A stretch of 64,000 bases of DNA, taken from contig CM041292.1 in the NCBI GenBank assembly GCA_023052935.1, forward strand, positions 114,506,436 to 114,570,435. Direction: 5' to 3'. The position numbers were made by a program, and so were the translations under genes. A model generated the notes under the pieces. It was not told the DNA's origin. It saw only the letters and a list, made by a program, of their open reading frames with translations, and did no database searches. This stretch comes from Piezodorus guildinii. Taxonomy: Eukaryota; Arthropoda; Insecta; Hemiptera; Pentatomidae. Positions 1 to 11,734 of this stretch are shown here, piece after piece; within the stretch, counting starts at the first letter, position 1, and every line of letters begins with the position of its first letter.

Positions 1-1119
1 TCAAAACTACTAGAAACTGTTTCTACGTAAGACACATGGATGGATGAATGGGTTGAGCGAAGGAGACAAGAAGGAGGTCCTCCTGCTCTGCCTACACGTC
101 TAGACAGGAAACGAGGCATCCCAGGGGTAACGAAGGCCTCAACTTGAGAATGCAATTAGAAAGTCAAAGAGGTAACTCGATCCCTGGATTAGCCAACGGC
201 AAACTCTAATGTTGCACATTACCCTTAGCTCTCCAATGGCTTGAACTAAGAGACTCTGGCTAAATCACTCTCCTGAACGAAGAATTAATTGTAAATTGCA
301 GGACTTAAACAGACATTTAATGTTCGCACACGATACGGTGGACTTAGGTACAAGTTATTTTAATATTATCACCATAATTCTTAGTTTTAAAAAGTGCTCA
401 AAATATTTTAAAATTTTGAAGTATAGTCGTAAATAACAGATAACATGATTTTGCCCATGAAATTGTGAATAAATATTCGAGCGCCGATACGTTCATGCTC
501 ATCTTCACTGTAAATGAAATTTTATTATTAGCATTCTTCTTTTTTTGGTTTAATGCACTCCTCGTTCATATTTTGATTGATTACTAAGATCAATAGTTAA
601 AATAAGGCTGATGATACTGATTTTAAATAAATTTCTGTAGTATTAAGATTATTTTTTTATCCTTCTAAAACCGACCAACAATAACGCAAGATGGAATTAT
701 TAAAAACCTCTTTTGTTTGAGGTTCTGAAACGTGTTTTCCTATAACACCATACCACATTAAGCGCAGGGCTCATCATCAATTCATCTCAGAAGTTATGTT
801 TCTTCCTTACAGAAATTGATATAGTAGCCTTTAATAAAGGCGATGCTCTTGCATTTTTCAAAATGCAAGTTATTATATTCTAGCCATCTCGAAGAACAAC
901 ACATCTTGTTAATCATATATTTCCTTCAACTCTTGTTATTTTCCTGGAGAAATAATGTCCAAATTCATTCATTTGATCATATGTTATTAACAACCTTACT
1001 CTTCTACTCCTTGATATATATGTATTCTGTTTGGTTTCTATGGTCAGGACCAACGTTCCACAGTCATGGTAGTTCATTGATTGTATGATATACATTAATT
1101 TATGAAATAATTTCGATAC
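1..1119. other. no gene recognised
   Basis: AT-rich sequence. Bases 1-330 are somewhat richer in G and C than the rest. The 81-codon open frame at 843-1088 is hydrophobic, low-complexity and overlapped by an antisense frame, so I do not treat it as a gene. Confidence 0.5.
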
Positions 1120-1478
1120 AGGGATCCATTCTGAAGTGCATGCAAACTGTCAACCGTTTTCAACTCTTCTTTAAGGTTTCACCTAAACATCCCATTTGTT
1201 ACATACATAGCCCGTGATAGATACACCTCTTTTCATTCTAAATTCCCGGCCCACATAAACCCACTTTTCCGTAATCTACCTTCCTTAGATATTCTCGATA
1301 AACCCCCGAGGCGATTGAAAAGAGGGCCTCGGGACCTACTGCCTTAAAATAGTCAGTGAAGTGATACCACCGGGCAGTTCTTTCTCAAGACATTTTCACG
1401 CCTTTTTTTCACTATGCATATTTACTCATTGTGTTGTATAATACATTTGTAAATTCCAATAAATAAACAAAATAAAAA
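1120..1478 (+). mobile_element. 5'-truncated LINE, C-terminal and 3' end fragment
   Basis: The forward frame around 1185-1345 reads like the C-terminus of the LINE reverse transcriptase better preserved at 19853-20533: a NIPFV-like start, then (R)DRYTSFHSKF, then PPRRLKRGPRDLL. It is followed by a 3' UTR resembling that of the 3358-3490 copy, including an AATAAA-like end and an A-rich tail near 1460-1478. The 5' boundary is approximate. This is a dead 5'-truncated copy of a Jockey-type LINE. Confidence 0.6.
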
Positions 1479-2501
1479 AATCTTTAAGGTTATTTATGAT
1501 GAGAAACCTATCAATATACAAAATAACAAAATCAATGCTAGGGAAAAACTGGAACATTGAGATGAATTTGGAACTTTATTTATATTATAAAGTGATGTTC
1601 GGCTAGCAATTAAGAAGAGCAATTTGGTATCAGAATGGAAAAACAGAAAATTAAAATGGACCCAGCTGAGAAAGTAGCGGGAAAACCAAAGAGGGTTTGG
1701 CAATGAGGAAGGGTGGCCGCATGATGATGGGCTGTGGATGCCTTGGACGACCCGCGAGGAGCTACAGCTCCTTCATCAGGGCTTCGTACACCTCTATTCT
1801 AATTTCCTCAGGTCACTGGCCTAGATAGTTATTGGCCATCTTCCAACGCTGCATTTAGTTAGGCATCTCTGCGTATATCGACTGTAATGGAGCATTCTTT
1901 GATAAATATAGCAGCATGCCTAATCATTTCGGCTCATGATATCACTCATATCGATGGCCAAAAAACTTCAAAAATATTTCTATGAGAGAAAATTACCGTC
2001 TGAAAAAAACAAAACAATATATTATTCAGGCGGAGCCTTTTTTAAACAGTGTGTACTAGTGAATGAATCGTGTTTACAATCATTTAAATGACAACAAATT
2101 CGCTGTAAACTAAAATGCTGTGGAATTGTATATCTGTAAATGTTTAAACGTTTAAAAAAAAAAAAAATTTTACCCTCATTTACCCAGAAAAATAACATAT
2201 AGATAGTAAGTAGACAAAAAATTGAATCTAAGTTTTCAATGGATATTAAAGTAAGCAAGCAGCTTGAATGTGGTGTGCGTATGAGGTAAATAAGGCTGCA
2301 ATATGAAAAGTACGAAACTTTAAGTTCATGTTAAAAATTGCCATAAACTTGGGCTTCTGAGTAGGATTTAATATTAATTTAGGTTTTATCCTTATTGAAA
2401 TATTATAAGAGGGATTAAATAGAAAAAATTCTTAACTATCTTCAATTAAATTTATTTTGAATGATTCATTACCTCACTCTATTAAAAGTAATAAAATACA
2501 C
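1479..2501. other. no gene recognised
   Basis: AT-rich noncoding sequence. Bases 1700-1900 are slightly richer in G and C but hold no convincing open frame. A short poly-A run sits near 2153-2167. Confidence 0.5.
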
Positions 2502-2514
2502 AATACATATGAAA

Positions 2515-2807
2515 AAAAAACCTGTACCTACAACCTACCTGGACCTTTTATGGGTCTTGGGCTCAGTACATATAGAGTACATATTCGCACTGTTTCTAGG
2601 CCAACGGACGCGCAAAGAGGTGATTTGGCCGAGATTACACCATTTTTGGGTACCCACTTTATACAAGCTAGGTATGCCCCAGGAAGGTCTCCATACCCTA
2701 GAGTCGCTTCCGGGCTGAAATAACAGAATAAATAATATTCTTCCACAGCTGAGATTCGAACCAGGGGAACTGTAGACTACAGTAGACCACAAGACGACGT
2801 CGCTCCT
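2515..2807 (-). mobile_element. tRNA-derived SINE (family 2), copy 1
   Basis: The right end, read on the minus strand, is a degraded tRNA-like head whose B box corresponds to the plus-strand GAGATTCGAACC near 2752-2763. The body is shared with copies at 2835, 51600 and 60393, including the GGTCTTGGGCTCAGTACA block. The left end carries an A run, which is a T run at the SINE's own 3' end. A 13 bp direct repeat, AATACATATGAAA, lies at 2502-2514 and 2808-2820 exactly outside the element, which supports a target-site duplication. Confidence 0.85.
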
Positions 2808-2830
2808 AATACATATGAAAGGATTTGATA

Positions 2831-3155
2831 AAAACCTAAAAAAAAACCTGTACCACTACAACCCATGAAGGGTCTTGGGCTCAGTACATATAGAGATTAG
2901 TACTGTTTCTAGGCCAACGGCAGTGCAATGAGGTGATTAGGCCTTAATCACGCTCAGCCGCCAGGTTTTTCCGCAATTAATTTGGGTACCCACTTTATAG
3001 AGGCTGGGTCTGCCCCAGGAGGATCTCCATACCCTAGGGTCGCCCCCCGACTGAATTAACAGAATAAATAATATTTCTGCCACAGCCGGGATTCGAACCC
3101 AGGACCCGGAGCACAGCAGACTAGTGCTCTATCCACTAGACCACGCCGCTCCCTT
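2831..3155 (-). mobile_element. tRNA-derived SINE (family 2), copy 2
   Basis: Best-preserved copy. Minus-strand reading gives a tRNA-like head with an A box (plus-strand TGCTCTATCCACTAGACCA at 3125-3143) and a B box (plus-strand GGATTCGAACC near 3089-3099). It is inserted immediately to the right of copy 1. A 9 bp direct repeat, GATTTGATA, at 2822-2830 and 3156-3164 is the probable target-site duplication. The SINE's own 3' end is a T run (plus-strand A run near 2838-2846). Confidence 0.88.
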
Positions 3156-3357
3156 GATTTGATAATCAACTTATGGAAAAAAAAAAAAAAAAAGGACAAA
3201 TATTTATCCGGATTATATTTTTCCTGAATAGACACATATATATTGAGATGTATCGTGTAAAAAATTCATGACATCACGTCAAACAAACCTGTAGATAGTA
3301 ATGCAGATTAAGGGAAAGAGTATGCAATTGTGATTTTTATAGATAATAATGTAATGA

Positions 3358-3490
3358 CAGGAGTGCTGCCATTGGGTAGTTCTTCTTCAAGTTCGTTTCA
3401 CGCCATTTATCTTTTGTCATTTTTCCTTGTTGTACCTTGAAGTACAGTTGCAAATTTCAATAAATGATGTTAAAACAAAAAAAAAAAAAA
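3358..3490 (+). mobile_element. very short 5'-truncated LINE 3' end
   Basis: This 133 bp insertion matches the 3' UTR of the LINE at 19715-20700. It shows the GCCATTTATCTTTTGTCA block, the GTACAGTTG motif, AATAAATGATG and then a poly-A tail. It is flanked by a perfect 10 bp repeat, AATGTAATGA, at 3348-3357 and 3491-3500. This is the textbook product of target-primed reverse transcription with severe 5' truncation. Confidence 0.85.
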
Positions 3491-3500
3491 AATGTAATGA

Positions 3501-6016
3501 AATTCTTTTTCCATCTTTAAGCTTTGAATAAACTTTTAAATTTGACTTTAAGAAGGCAATACCGAGAAGATTGAAGAAGGTTGAGAATGCTGAGCCCAAT
3601 TTTTTTATTAGTTCTCAATCGTGAAAACATATCTATGAATATACCTCAAATAAATATTCAATAACGATATGTGTATTTATATTACATCAGTACAACTGAA
3701 TATATTCCAATTAAGTCAAATATAATAAAATAAAATCCTAAACCTGAAAATAAAGAAAAAGATAAGGGCTCAGCTCAACATCCTTAATGAATTTTAAAAA
3801 TAAGAGTATTATGTCGTAGGGACTAAAATAAAAGGCTTTTAGGATGGACTAAAAGCGTTGGCCAGTTAGACTGCTGAAGTATTACCCGGAGAAAAGTCGA
3901 AGGCGAGGAAGACCAAAGACAAAATATGGATAGAGGAAGTGGAGGAGATGGCAGCCAGCTCTGGCTTGTGGAAGTTATATGTTTTGGTATATAACGCAAG
4001 TTGCAGAACCCGAAATAAAAAAATCATAAAATATAAAAATAACGATAAGTAGAATATAGTCTAAAGTTTTATCAAATAATAAACGAAATATTAACCAGTT
4101 CAAATTATAGTAAATTATGAATTAACGAGTTTCTGTTTCGGTCAATAATTAGCACACTAGGCAAGAATGAGAAAGACGAGGATAAAAAGTCTGGAAAACC
4201 AACAGTATTTACTTCCAGATCTAACCGCTTTGTGAGTAAGAGAAAAGTTGGAAGAAACGTCAAATAAAGGATAAATAAATCAGGGTATCACAGGCTAGAG
4301 CGATCGCGAGAAAAAGACCAGACGAAAGATCAAGGTACTCGCGAGAGATGTCTGGATACATCTCTACGCTGAGAGTCAAGGCGGGAGAAAAAGAAGTTTT
4401 ATAAATATGTATGGCAGTTTTTTACCTATGATGTGATTTATTGATTGATAAATATAACGCAGGTATTCCAAAAACCTAATACCCAAAATTAAAACAGAAA
4501 AAAGCTAGTTTCCCAAGTACAATAATATGTAAATGTGTCTCGGCCAATAGGGAGCGACAGATCCATCTTAACTAACAGGCCTACTGTTTACGCATTCTGT
4601 TTTCACAGAAAGGTTTCCTCTACAAAAAATAAATAAAATAGGAAAAAAGATCATCCAGAAAAATAATTGCTTCATAAAGCAAAGTGTACATGAAGCAAGC
4701 GGTCCCTGTACCGATGTTAGTTCTAAATCTTCCAGAGGTAGGATTGCTTTTCCAGCACCTTATGTTTATGTGAAAGAATATTTTATATTCGTAAGGGGTG
4801 GGGAGAGTATACGAAAAGGAACAACACGCAGGGCCGAGATTAGCTGGCCCCTCACAAAAAACCTATGCTCGAGGAGTGTTCCATTTATGCCGAGTTCTCC
4901 ACTCGTCAGCTCTACTTGTTCTACTCTAATAAATATTATCTTACTTCAGTACAACATCGCCACATTCTTATCAATCTGTTCTTCTTTTTTAAATATTTTT
5001 TACAATACAACAAAAAAAAACATTTTCTGATAACAATTATTCTAATAATAACATTCACATATATATATCACAACAGTAATAAACGTAATTATAAATAAAT
5101 TGGTACATAAAAAAATACATAAACCTTAGCATTTTGTTAAATTTTTAATTTAATTAAGAATGGAATATATTAACTGAAATTCCGAGTAAAAATATATACC
5201 TAAATGACAATATAAGAGTCCGCTCTTCATGACTAAATTGAATGACTTCAGTTTTCTTCAGCACAGCAATACATCCAGGTGCTGCGCCAATGATAGACTG
5301 TTGAGAAGGATAAATACAATCCATCGACTGAGGATGACGGTGGCTGACAGTATTGAAGTGATGAGTTCCACAACAACTCATCCGAAGTACTCCCAACCAA
5401 CATAAGGCTCACAATAGTACGGTTAGAGGACTCATGGCGCCCAGAACATGTCGCAACCTTCGAGAGCCCTTACCTGTCGCGAAGTAGTCTTCTGATGACT
5501 TCTTAGGTGGTCCGCTCCAAGTATTGACCTCCGAACCGCGCGAGAAACCAATCAAAAACCCAACAGCACCCATCAACTGAAAATAAACGATTCAGTAATC
5601 AACAATCACTCAAGAAATGAACTCAAAATCACAGGTATCTCATAACAACTAGCACTACTTCATGACAACCGGATTTGTCAAATTAAATAGCAAACCAATT
5701 AAAAGTCTGGCAAAACTCTTTATTGCAAAGAATTCCCTACTAGCCATCTTCGCACACAGGGCCATAGATTCCACGGAGAAATCTTCCCTCCAATGGCAGC
5801 TACTACCTTCAAGACGTCTTAGAAATCCACTAGGTCTTTTCAACTTTTACAGAATGATCCTGGATCCCGATCTTGTGAGGCAATGCTCAATAATTTAATA
5901 TCTTATGTATTAGACAGCAAAACTTTTTCCGTCGGCCATCCTTGTTCTTAGTTCCTCCACTATTCCATTATATTTTGACCCTAGTGTACCCAAATACTTT
6001 CGACTACCTTCAGACT

Positions 6017-6017
<1 letters not shown>
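3501..6017. other. mostly unassigned AT-rich DNA
   Basis: No host gene recognised. Bases 3850-4000 contain a frame-shifted RRRGRPKT..WIEEVEEMAA-like stretch resembling the C-terminus of LINE polyproteins, too short to assign. Bases 4700-4930 and 5200-5880 are richer in G and C. A 78-codon frame at 5662-5898 ends with a GLFNFYR-like string reminiscent of gypsy reverse transcriptases, but the rest does not fit. Confidence 0.4.

Positions 6018-6072
<55 letters not shown>
6018..6072. repeat. poly-T tract (~55 bp)
   Basis: An uninterrupted homopolymer of T. The antisense open frame across it (poly-lysine) is an artefact. Confidence 0.95.
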
Positions 6073-6073
<1 letters not shown>

Positions 6074-6796
6074 ACAAACGTATCGGCTTCGAACAATTTA
6101 CTCTGAGTGAACATGGAAACGTTCTCATTTCCACTGATTTGTTTAGATAGATCATACCAACACCAAAATGAAAATTCAACTAAACACAATAGTCATGATT
6201 CTGCAAACATTTTAACCAGAATCAATGTATGATAGATGCAAATAACCTTATACAAATTTAAAGTTAATTTAATCAGATAATTAAGAACAATAATTAAACA
6301 AATTAAATTTTTGGAAACGTTTTAAATACTTAAATTATTAAACTTAAAATTATGATAATAATTATTAATAAATTGATTAAAACTTAAAGAAAATATTCAA
6401 ATTTCATTGGAACACGTTAGAATTTATAATTTTAGGAGCAATATATTTGAATAAAATAATATAATGTATAAAAATCTCGTATCACGGTGTTAGTGGTCGT
6501 ACTCCTCCGAAACAGCTCCTTCGATTTTGAATTTATTTATGTATATTTGGTAGGCGTGAGAATCGGTCCTAAAATATTTCATACCGCTAACTGATTCGGG
6601 TGACCCTATACGAAAACAATTTTTTTTTTTTTTCATGAAAATGTTTTTTTGTATTTTTTGTTTATTTGCCATAAAGAAATACCTATAATCCTAAATTTTC
6701 ATCCTCCTTTCCCAACCCTCGCATGTTTTAATCGCGATTTTAGTATTTTTGCATTAACTACAACCAAATAATTTAAATGTCGGTCGTACTATAAAA
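6073..6796. other. no gene recognised
   Basis: Very AT-rich, with several short homopolymers. Confidence 0.5.
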
Positions 6797-6880
6797 ATGT
6801 GGTGCGGGAAACACACGACTTTCACTTACCTTGCAGTTAGAATCAATTTAAGAGCTATTAAAAAAACTTGACGTTGAAAA
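6797..6880 (-). repeat. Repeat A terminal fragment
   Basis: Contains GTGCGGGAAACACACGACT then TTTCACTTACC, which match the reverse complement of the end of Repeat A copies at 8777, 18682 and 57101. Only about 80 bp remain before the SINE at 6895. Confidence 0.7.
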
Positions 6881-6894
6881 AAGTTCAACATTTG

Positions 6895-7078
6895 GGATCA
6901 CTTGTAGCTGGGTGGTTAGCATAACAGCCTCCTATGACAAAGGTCACGGGTTCAAACCCGCAGGTGGTCCTAGGATTTTTTAATGGAAATAAAAAATCCT
7001 TAGTTATGCCGTCCTTCGGAGGGGACGTTAAAAGGTGGTCCCAAGCCTGTGCGATGTCAGGTACTTAATATAAAATCG
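6895..7078 (+). mobile_element. tRNA-derived SINE (family 1), copy 1
   Basis: The head starts GGATCACTTG, with an A box TAGCTGGGTGGTTAGCA at 6905 and a B box GGTTCAAACCC at 6949-6959, the internal pol III promoter of a tRNA. A body with two copies of an AAAAAATCCT-like motif follows, then GGGGACGTTAAAAGGTGGT. Homologous copies lie at 50971 and 62416. This copy stops after GTCAGGTACT and lacks the 3' section present in the other two. Confidence 0.88.
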
Positions 7079-8776
7079 TTATGTATAATAATAAGTAATA
7101 AGTTTTAAGCCATATTCGTTTACATTTTTTGTGCTATAGCAAACGTATAGCAAAATATTAACTAGAAATAATTTATATGGCAGAAAAAACTTTGACCGGA
7201 TCTAGTAGTGTCATAAAATATTTAATCAAAGAATAAATAATTTGGAAGTGATATAATAACTACCGGTTAAATGTAAGACTTCTTGATTGCCATAAAAATT
7301 AATTGGGTTAATTATAATAAAATAGTGAAAACTGTTAAATGTGATTGGTGGTAGTCTCTGACTGTGGCAGGAAATTATTAATTAATTAATTCTATCATAT
7401 CACGTACAGGGAGAAATATAAATCATAACAAGTAAGTGTATGTTTGATTACTATGCCAAAGATAATAAGCTTTCCAGTCACTAAAAAGTATTGTTTACTA
7501 AAGTATAACTAAAAAAAATTAATAAAAAATAGCCAAAAAAATAAATTCAAGGATTTAAAACAAGAAAGCAATATTTAAAATATATTAATGATCAAGCGTG
7601 AAAATGATCGAATATAGCAAAATATTAATACTTAAATATATAATTAAGGTTTTAACAAATTTATTTTTTAGATTATGGAATTATTATGGAAGACCATTCA
7701 GATGAGTATAAGAATGTCACAAATTAGTTTCCAAGTCAGATAAATTGCCCAGTGGTTCTAAAATAATTAATTAACAAGACCTAACACTTAAGTGTGACAC
7801 CTCATAAGTTTATGTCCTCGGTTCAAAAGACAACAACTACAGGAGGCTGAAATAGGTTTCTCTTGTAGGTGGCTTTTGGAGTCGGCCAATTTTATGTTCT
7901 TAGCCCTAAAGAATCTTCCAAACTCAGTGTGTAGCAATAATTGTGGCGGGCGAGGAATTTAAACATTATGAAAGAATATATTGAGAAGAACAGTTTACTT
8001 TACACAGATTTTAATAATAAAAATACTAGAATAGTGTATAGTACAAAAGGCAAGTAGGGTAAATATGATGAATTAAATAAAAAGAAGTATGTTTTAATGT
8101 TAGCATCAGCAGTTATAATCTTTTTATGACAATAGTTACCTTTGTGGTTGACGCCTTTAATAAAAAAGAAAAATCTTTCTTTGTATTTATACTATACACT
8201 TTAAAAAGGACATGCATAAATGAAAGAAGAGGAATAAACATGCGATGAGAAATATCATACCCATCGGTAGCAAACTTTTATCTGAAATTGCATGATCGAC
8301 GACAATCATCCTGGTGAAAATCGGATGACATATCAATAACACAACATACACCACTAAACAAAAAGATGAACAAACCACTCTAATCAGAATTCATTCTCCA
8401 ATACGGGTGGTCTCAAGAAAACACCTCTTAGCAAAGCTCAATGATGAGGTAGTGATTTATAGTTAGTAAAATGTGCGTTGGTGGCCCTTTTATAGTGGTT
8501 CACAAAGGCCAAGGGTTTCAGGGAACTATCAACAATAGCACCCATAAAACAAAAAAATATAATAACCAACATAAAACCAAACAATAATTTCAAGCATCAT
8601 TAGTAATAGAACATCAAAAAGGAATTTTGGGTATTAATTATTTTTTTAAAAGTCAACAGAGAAGGAATTATTAAAGAATTCCGTTAATCAAACTTTATGA
8701 AGTTAGGAAAATGTTTCAAAATAGATCTTAAAATAAAAATGAAAATGATTAATACGTTTCTCATGTCTCGCATTTT
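7079..8776. other. no gene recognised
   Basis: AT-rich noncoding sequence. Short antisense frames such as 8187-8378 are hydrophobic, lack homology that I recognise and have no splice context. Confidence 0.5.
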
Positions 8777-9683
8777 TACTTTCATTTACTATATATAGTA
8801 AGGGAAAGTATTGCGATTGTGAAAATTTTCGAATTCCAGTTTTCAACGGAAATACACATTTTAGGGTCTCCTGAGTCCAAATAACCAAGTCCCGCAAAAA
8901 GGTGTGTGTGTGTGTATGTGTGTTTGTGGTAACTCCCGGGCGGAAACGGTATGTCCTATGAAACTGAAATTTCATATTTAAGACAACTATACGCCCGAGA
9001 AGTGACAAAACTCTTTTCATCAAAATGAGTTTACCAGAAGAGGCACTTTATACCATGCATTTTGAACCTTTTTTCGATTTTCTCGAAAACGGTTCCGACG
9101 ATTTTGATTAAACTCGCTATATCGATGTAAAATTTAATGGGCTTCAATATCATTTAGGTTTAATTCGGATTAAAATGGTCTGACAGGGCTTAAATGCTGA
9201 TAATTTAAATTTTCTTTCTCTAAAGTATCTTTAATTTTGTTGATTCTATAAAAATAACTATATTATGTAGTTAACGCTGATGGAAAACAGGTAAATATAT
9301 AAATTGAATAAATTCGATACCCAACTAAAGGATAAAACAGAGAAAATATTTTTTTAATGCAATTTTTCGTTTTTGAATATAAGAGCAGTAATATACATGT
9401 ATGATATACCGTTGGAAAGCTAAAGATTTTAGAAAAAATATTATCTCATACACAACTTTTAAAAGTTAATAGAGAGTGATGAAATTAACATAAAACTAAC
9501 TGATTGTTTTAGATAATAATATAATAGATTTTTTAATAAAACACATGTTTCTAAAGAAATTCAATTTAATTAATTCCTTAATAGTTTCACGTATTTTTAT
9601 CTCTAACTGTTTTTCAAAATTTTTCCATTGATTTAAAAAATGGAGGTAAGTGAAAGTCGTGTGTTACCCGCACCAGATTTTTT
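8777..9683 (+). repeat. Repeat A, near full length (~0.9 kb)
   Basis: Starts with ACTTTCATTTACTATATATA and AGGGAAAGTATTGCG, and contains CCAAGTCCCGCAAAAAGG followed by a (TG)n run near 8902-8930. It ends GGAGGTAAGTGAAAGTCGTG and CACCAGATTTTTT. The outer ~13 bp form an imperfect inverted repeat (ACTTTCAcTTAC / GTAAGTGAAAGT). No transposase-like frame is visible. The 106-codon antisense frame at 8703-9023 lies across the (TG)n run and is also seen, frame-broken, in other copies. I read the family as a non-autonomous transposon or MITE-like element. Confidence 0.8.
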
Positions 9684-9856
9684 CAAAAGGGAATCAAGCA
9701 ACCCTTGTACCACTGGCAATAAACTATGGAATATTAATAAATTTAAACTTCCTAGTATTACCTACGTTCTAAAAAGATAAAACAAAATCGTTGAAAAAAA
9801 TGTATTACTATTTATAGAATAAAGAAGACTGTAGTTTACTCCACTTTATTAATACA

Positions 9857-10160
9857 CTAGTTGTGACCTGCTGCCCGCTGCTTCGCTCAATAATATTTCG
9901 AATATAAGTGGCATTGAGCCAAGCTGAACTAATACCCTACAATGACTGTAGTATCGAGTGGATCCAGTTTGTTCGGTTTTTGTTTTTAGTGCGAATATTT
10001 TTTCAAATATCTCCAGTTTTTTTTCCTTATATAACAATAATGATAATTATCGGAGAGGTTAAAGTCCGCTTTTCAAAACAGTTGTTTTTGGTATCATTGA
10101 CATTAGATTTGTTTTGCTACAGCGAAGTTAATATGACTAATGATAAAGTGTATTTTCCTT
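9857..10160 (-). mobile_element. Helitron 3' terminus and unassigned body
   Basis: On the minus strand the sequence ends GAGCGAAGCAGCGGGCAGC... and terminates at CTAG (9857-9860) followed by T. This resembles the 3' terminus of insect Helitrons, a GC-rich subterminal segment then CTRR inserted before T. The body to about 10160 has no recognisable gene, and the matching 5' end was not found. Similar termini occur at 16641 and 54799. Confidence 0.55.
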
Positions 10161-10164
10161 ATTT

Positions 10165-11035
10165 ATTATAACAAAGGCCAACTAACTCGGAGGTCCACCG
10201 AAATATATTTAAGGTATACGGGGCGAAGCCTTAACAGAACGTACTGCTCAAAAATGGTTTGCCATCTTTGTCTCGAGATAGGAGACTCGAGTGATATCAA
10301 GCCTCTAAGCGAACGGCCGCTACAGGTAAGAAAAATTGCGGAGACTCTGGAATATGTTTTGGAACCGTTAAAAGGTATTTAAATCAATTTGGCTACATGT
10401 CCCGCCTCGATGTTTGGGTGCCACACAAACTGAATGAGCCAAACCTGGCCAATATAAATCTGCAACTCTCTTCTGAACCGGTATGAAAAGAGTTTTTTTT
10501 TAAAAAAAACTATAGAGACCGATGACGAAAAATGGATAATCTACGACAATACAGCCCAATGCCACTCTATAATCGTGGCGTGCTGTTTAACTAGTTGTTT
10601 ACACAAGGAAAAACCATTGATTCCAAGTTCTACAGCACATAGCTAACGAATCCGACCAAACAATGCGACAGAAACACCTAGAACTAGTTAGTCACAAAGG
10701 CGTATTCCACCATGACAACGCCAACTCACACAACCCGCAATAATTAGCTGGAATTATTATTATTACATTCATCGTATACTCTGGACCTTGCACTGTCCAA
10801 CTACATTTTATTCCGGTCCCTCCAAAACACACTTGATAAGAGATCGTTCGTTGATGAGAGAGATGCGAAAACGTAACTCCTTCAGTTTTTCGTTCTTAAT
10901 TTCCAGATATTTCACGGAATAATGATTTTTGTTTTTTAGAAAAATGGTATTAAGAGGTCAGTAATAAAAACGTTTAATACAATATTGAAATTTGTTCTCT
11001 GTATAAACGTAAATGTTCAAAACCGAAGGAACTTA
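10165..11035 (+). pseudogene. mariner-family transposase relic
   Basis: Translated pieces in shifting frames follow a mariner transposase in order. They are AKALTERTAQKWFA (helix-turn-helix region, ~10213), a KIAETLEYVLEPLKG region (~10332), WVPHKLNE (~10418), TDDEKWIIYDN (first catalytic Asp, ~10520), VFHHDNANSH (second Asp, ~10702) and a YSLDLA/ILFRSLQNTLDKRSF-like segment (third Asp, ~10780-10855). Several frameshifts and stops make it inactive. Terminal inverted repeats were not identified, so the boundaries are those of the recognisable coding relic. Confidence 0.75.
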
Positions 11036-11734
11036 TGAATCCACCCGATACTTTTTACATTCAATTATACGTTATTCACGAAATAAAAGTACTTTGTTGT
11101 AGGTTGTTGGTCCATGCCATATAGATAACTATTACCTGAAGATGTCATATGAAGCCGAACCGTTGTTTTAGAACAATGCAATAAGTGGTGAAGTAAAATA
11201 CAGCCTTCTTGATTGTTTAATTAGATATTTCAACCTTCAACTTAGAAATCAATATTATAAATAAATATTTATTGAAATTTCCTTTAATTGCAAAAGAAAT
11301 AGAATAGACAAAACATACTATTCGACAATGTAAAGGATAGTAAGGAATATGGCAAGGCCAAGGATATTTTTTGCCGTTATAGGATGTCAGTAAAAGATGT
11401 CGCCCGAGGTGATGTGTTTTTGTAAGATAACACGGCATCAGGTTCCAAACCCGCCGCAGATGTTTCTCTCCGTCCAGCCTTCAATCATATGTCATATACT
11501 ACAACTTATTTTTTATTCTTAACGTGTGATAGTTTCTAATTCACGTTTCTTTATTGTCTAAACTCGAAGGAAGACATTTAAAAAAAAAAAAAAAACTTGT
11601 TCATGAAATATACGCAGCATATCTTGTTAGCTTCGAATAATTTGTTAACTTCGATCTTACAATAGAAAGTAGTAGTATATTTATATTGAACAAATAGTGT
11701 TAAATATGAAGGTATATACGAGAAATGACTGCCA
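11036..11734. other. no gene recognised
   Basis: AT-rich noncoding sequence. Confidence 0.5.

Noticed and set aside
3089..3152. A genuine tRNA gene on the minus strand
   Set aside because: Same reason. It is the head of SINE family 2, and at least four copies share the attached body.
5662..5898. Possible gypsy reverse transcriptase remnant (GLFNFYR-like string)
   Set aside because: Only about seven residues resemble the motif, and the preceding residues do not fit an RT.
5910..6179. 89-codon antisense frame with a poly-lysine core
   Set aside because: Produced by translating a poly-T tract.
6905..6959. A genuine tRNA gene
   Set aside because: A and B boxes are present, but the flanks do not form an acceptor stem and the unit is repeated as a SINE with body and tail.
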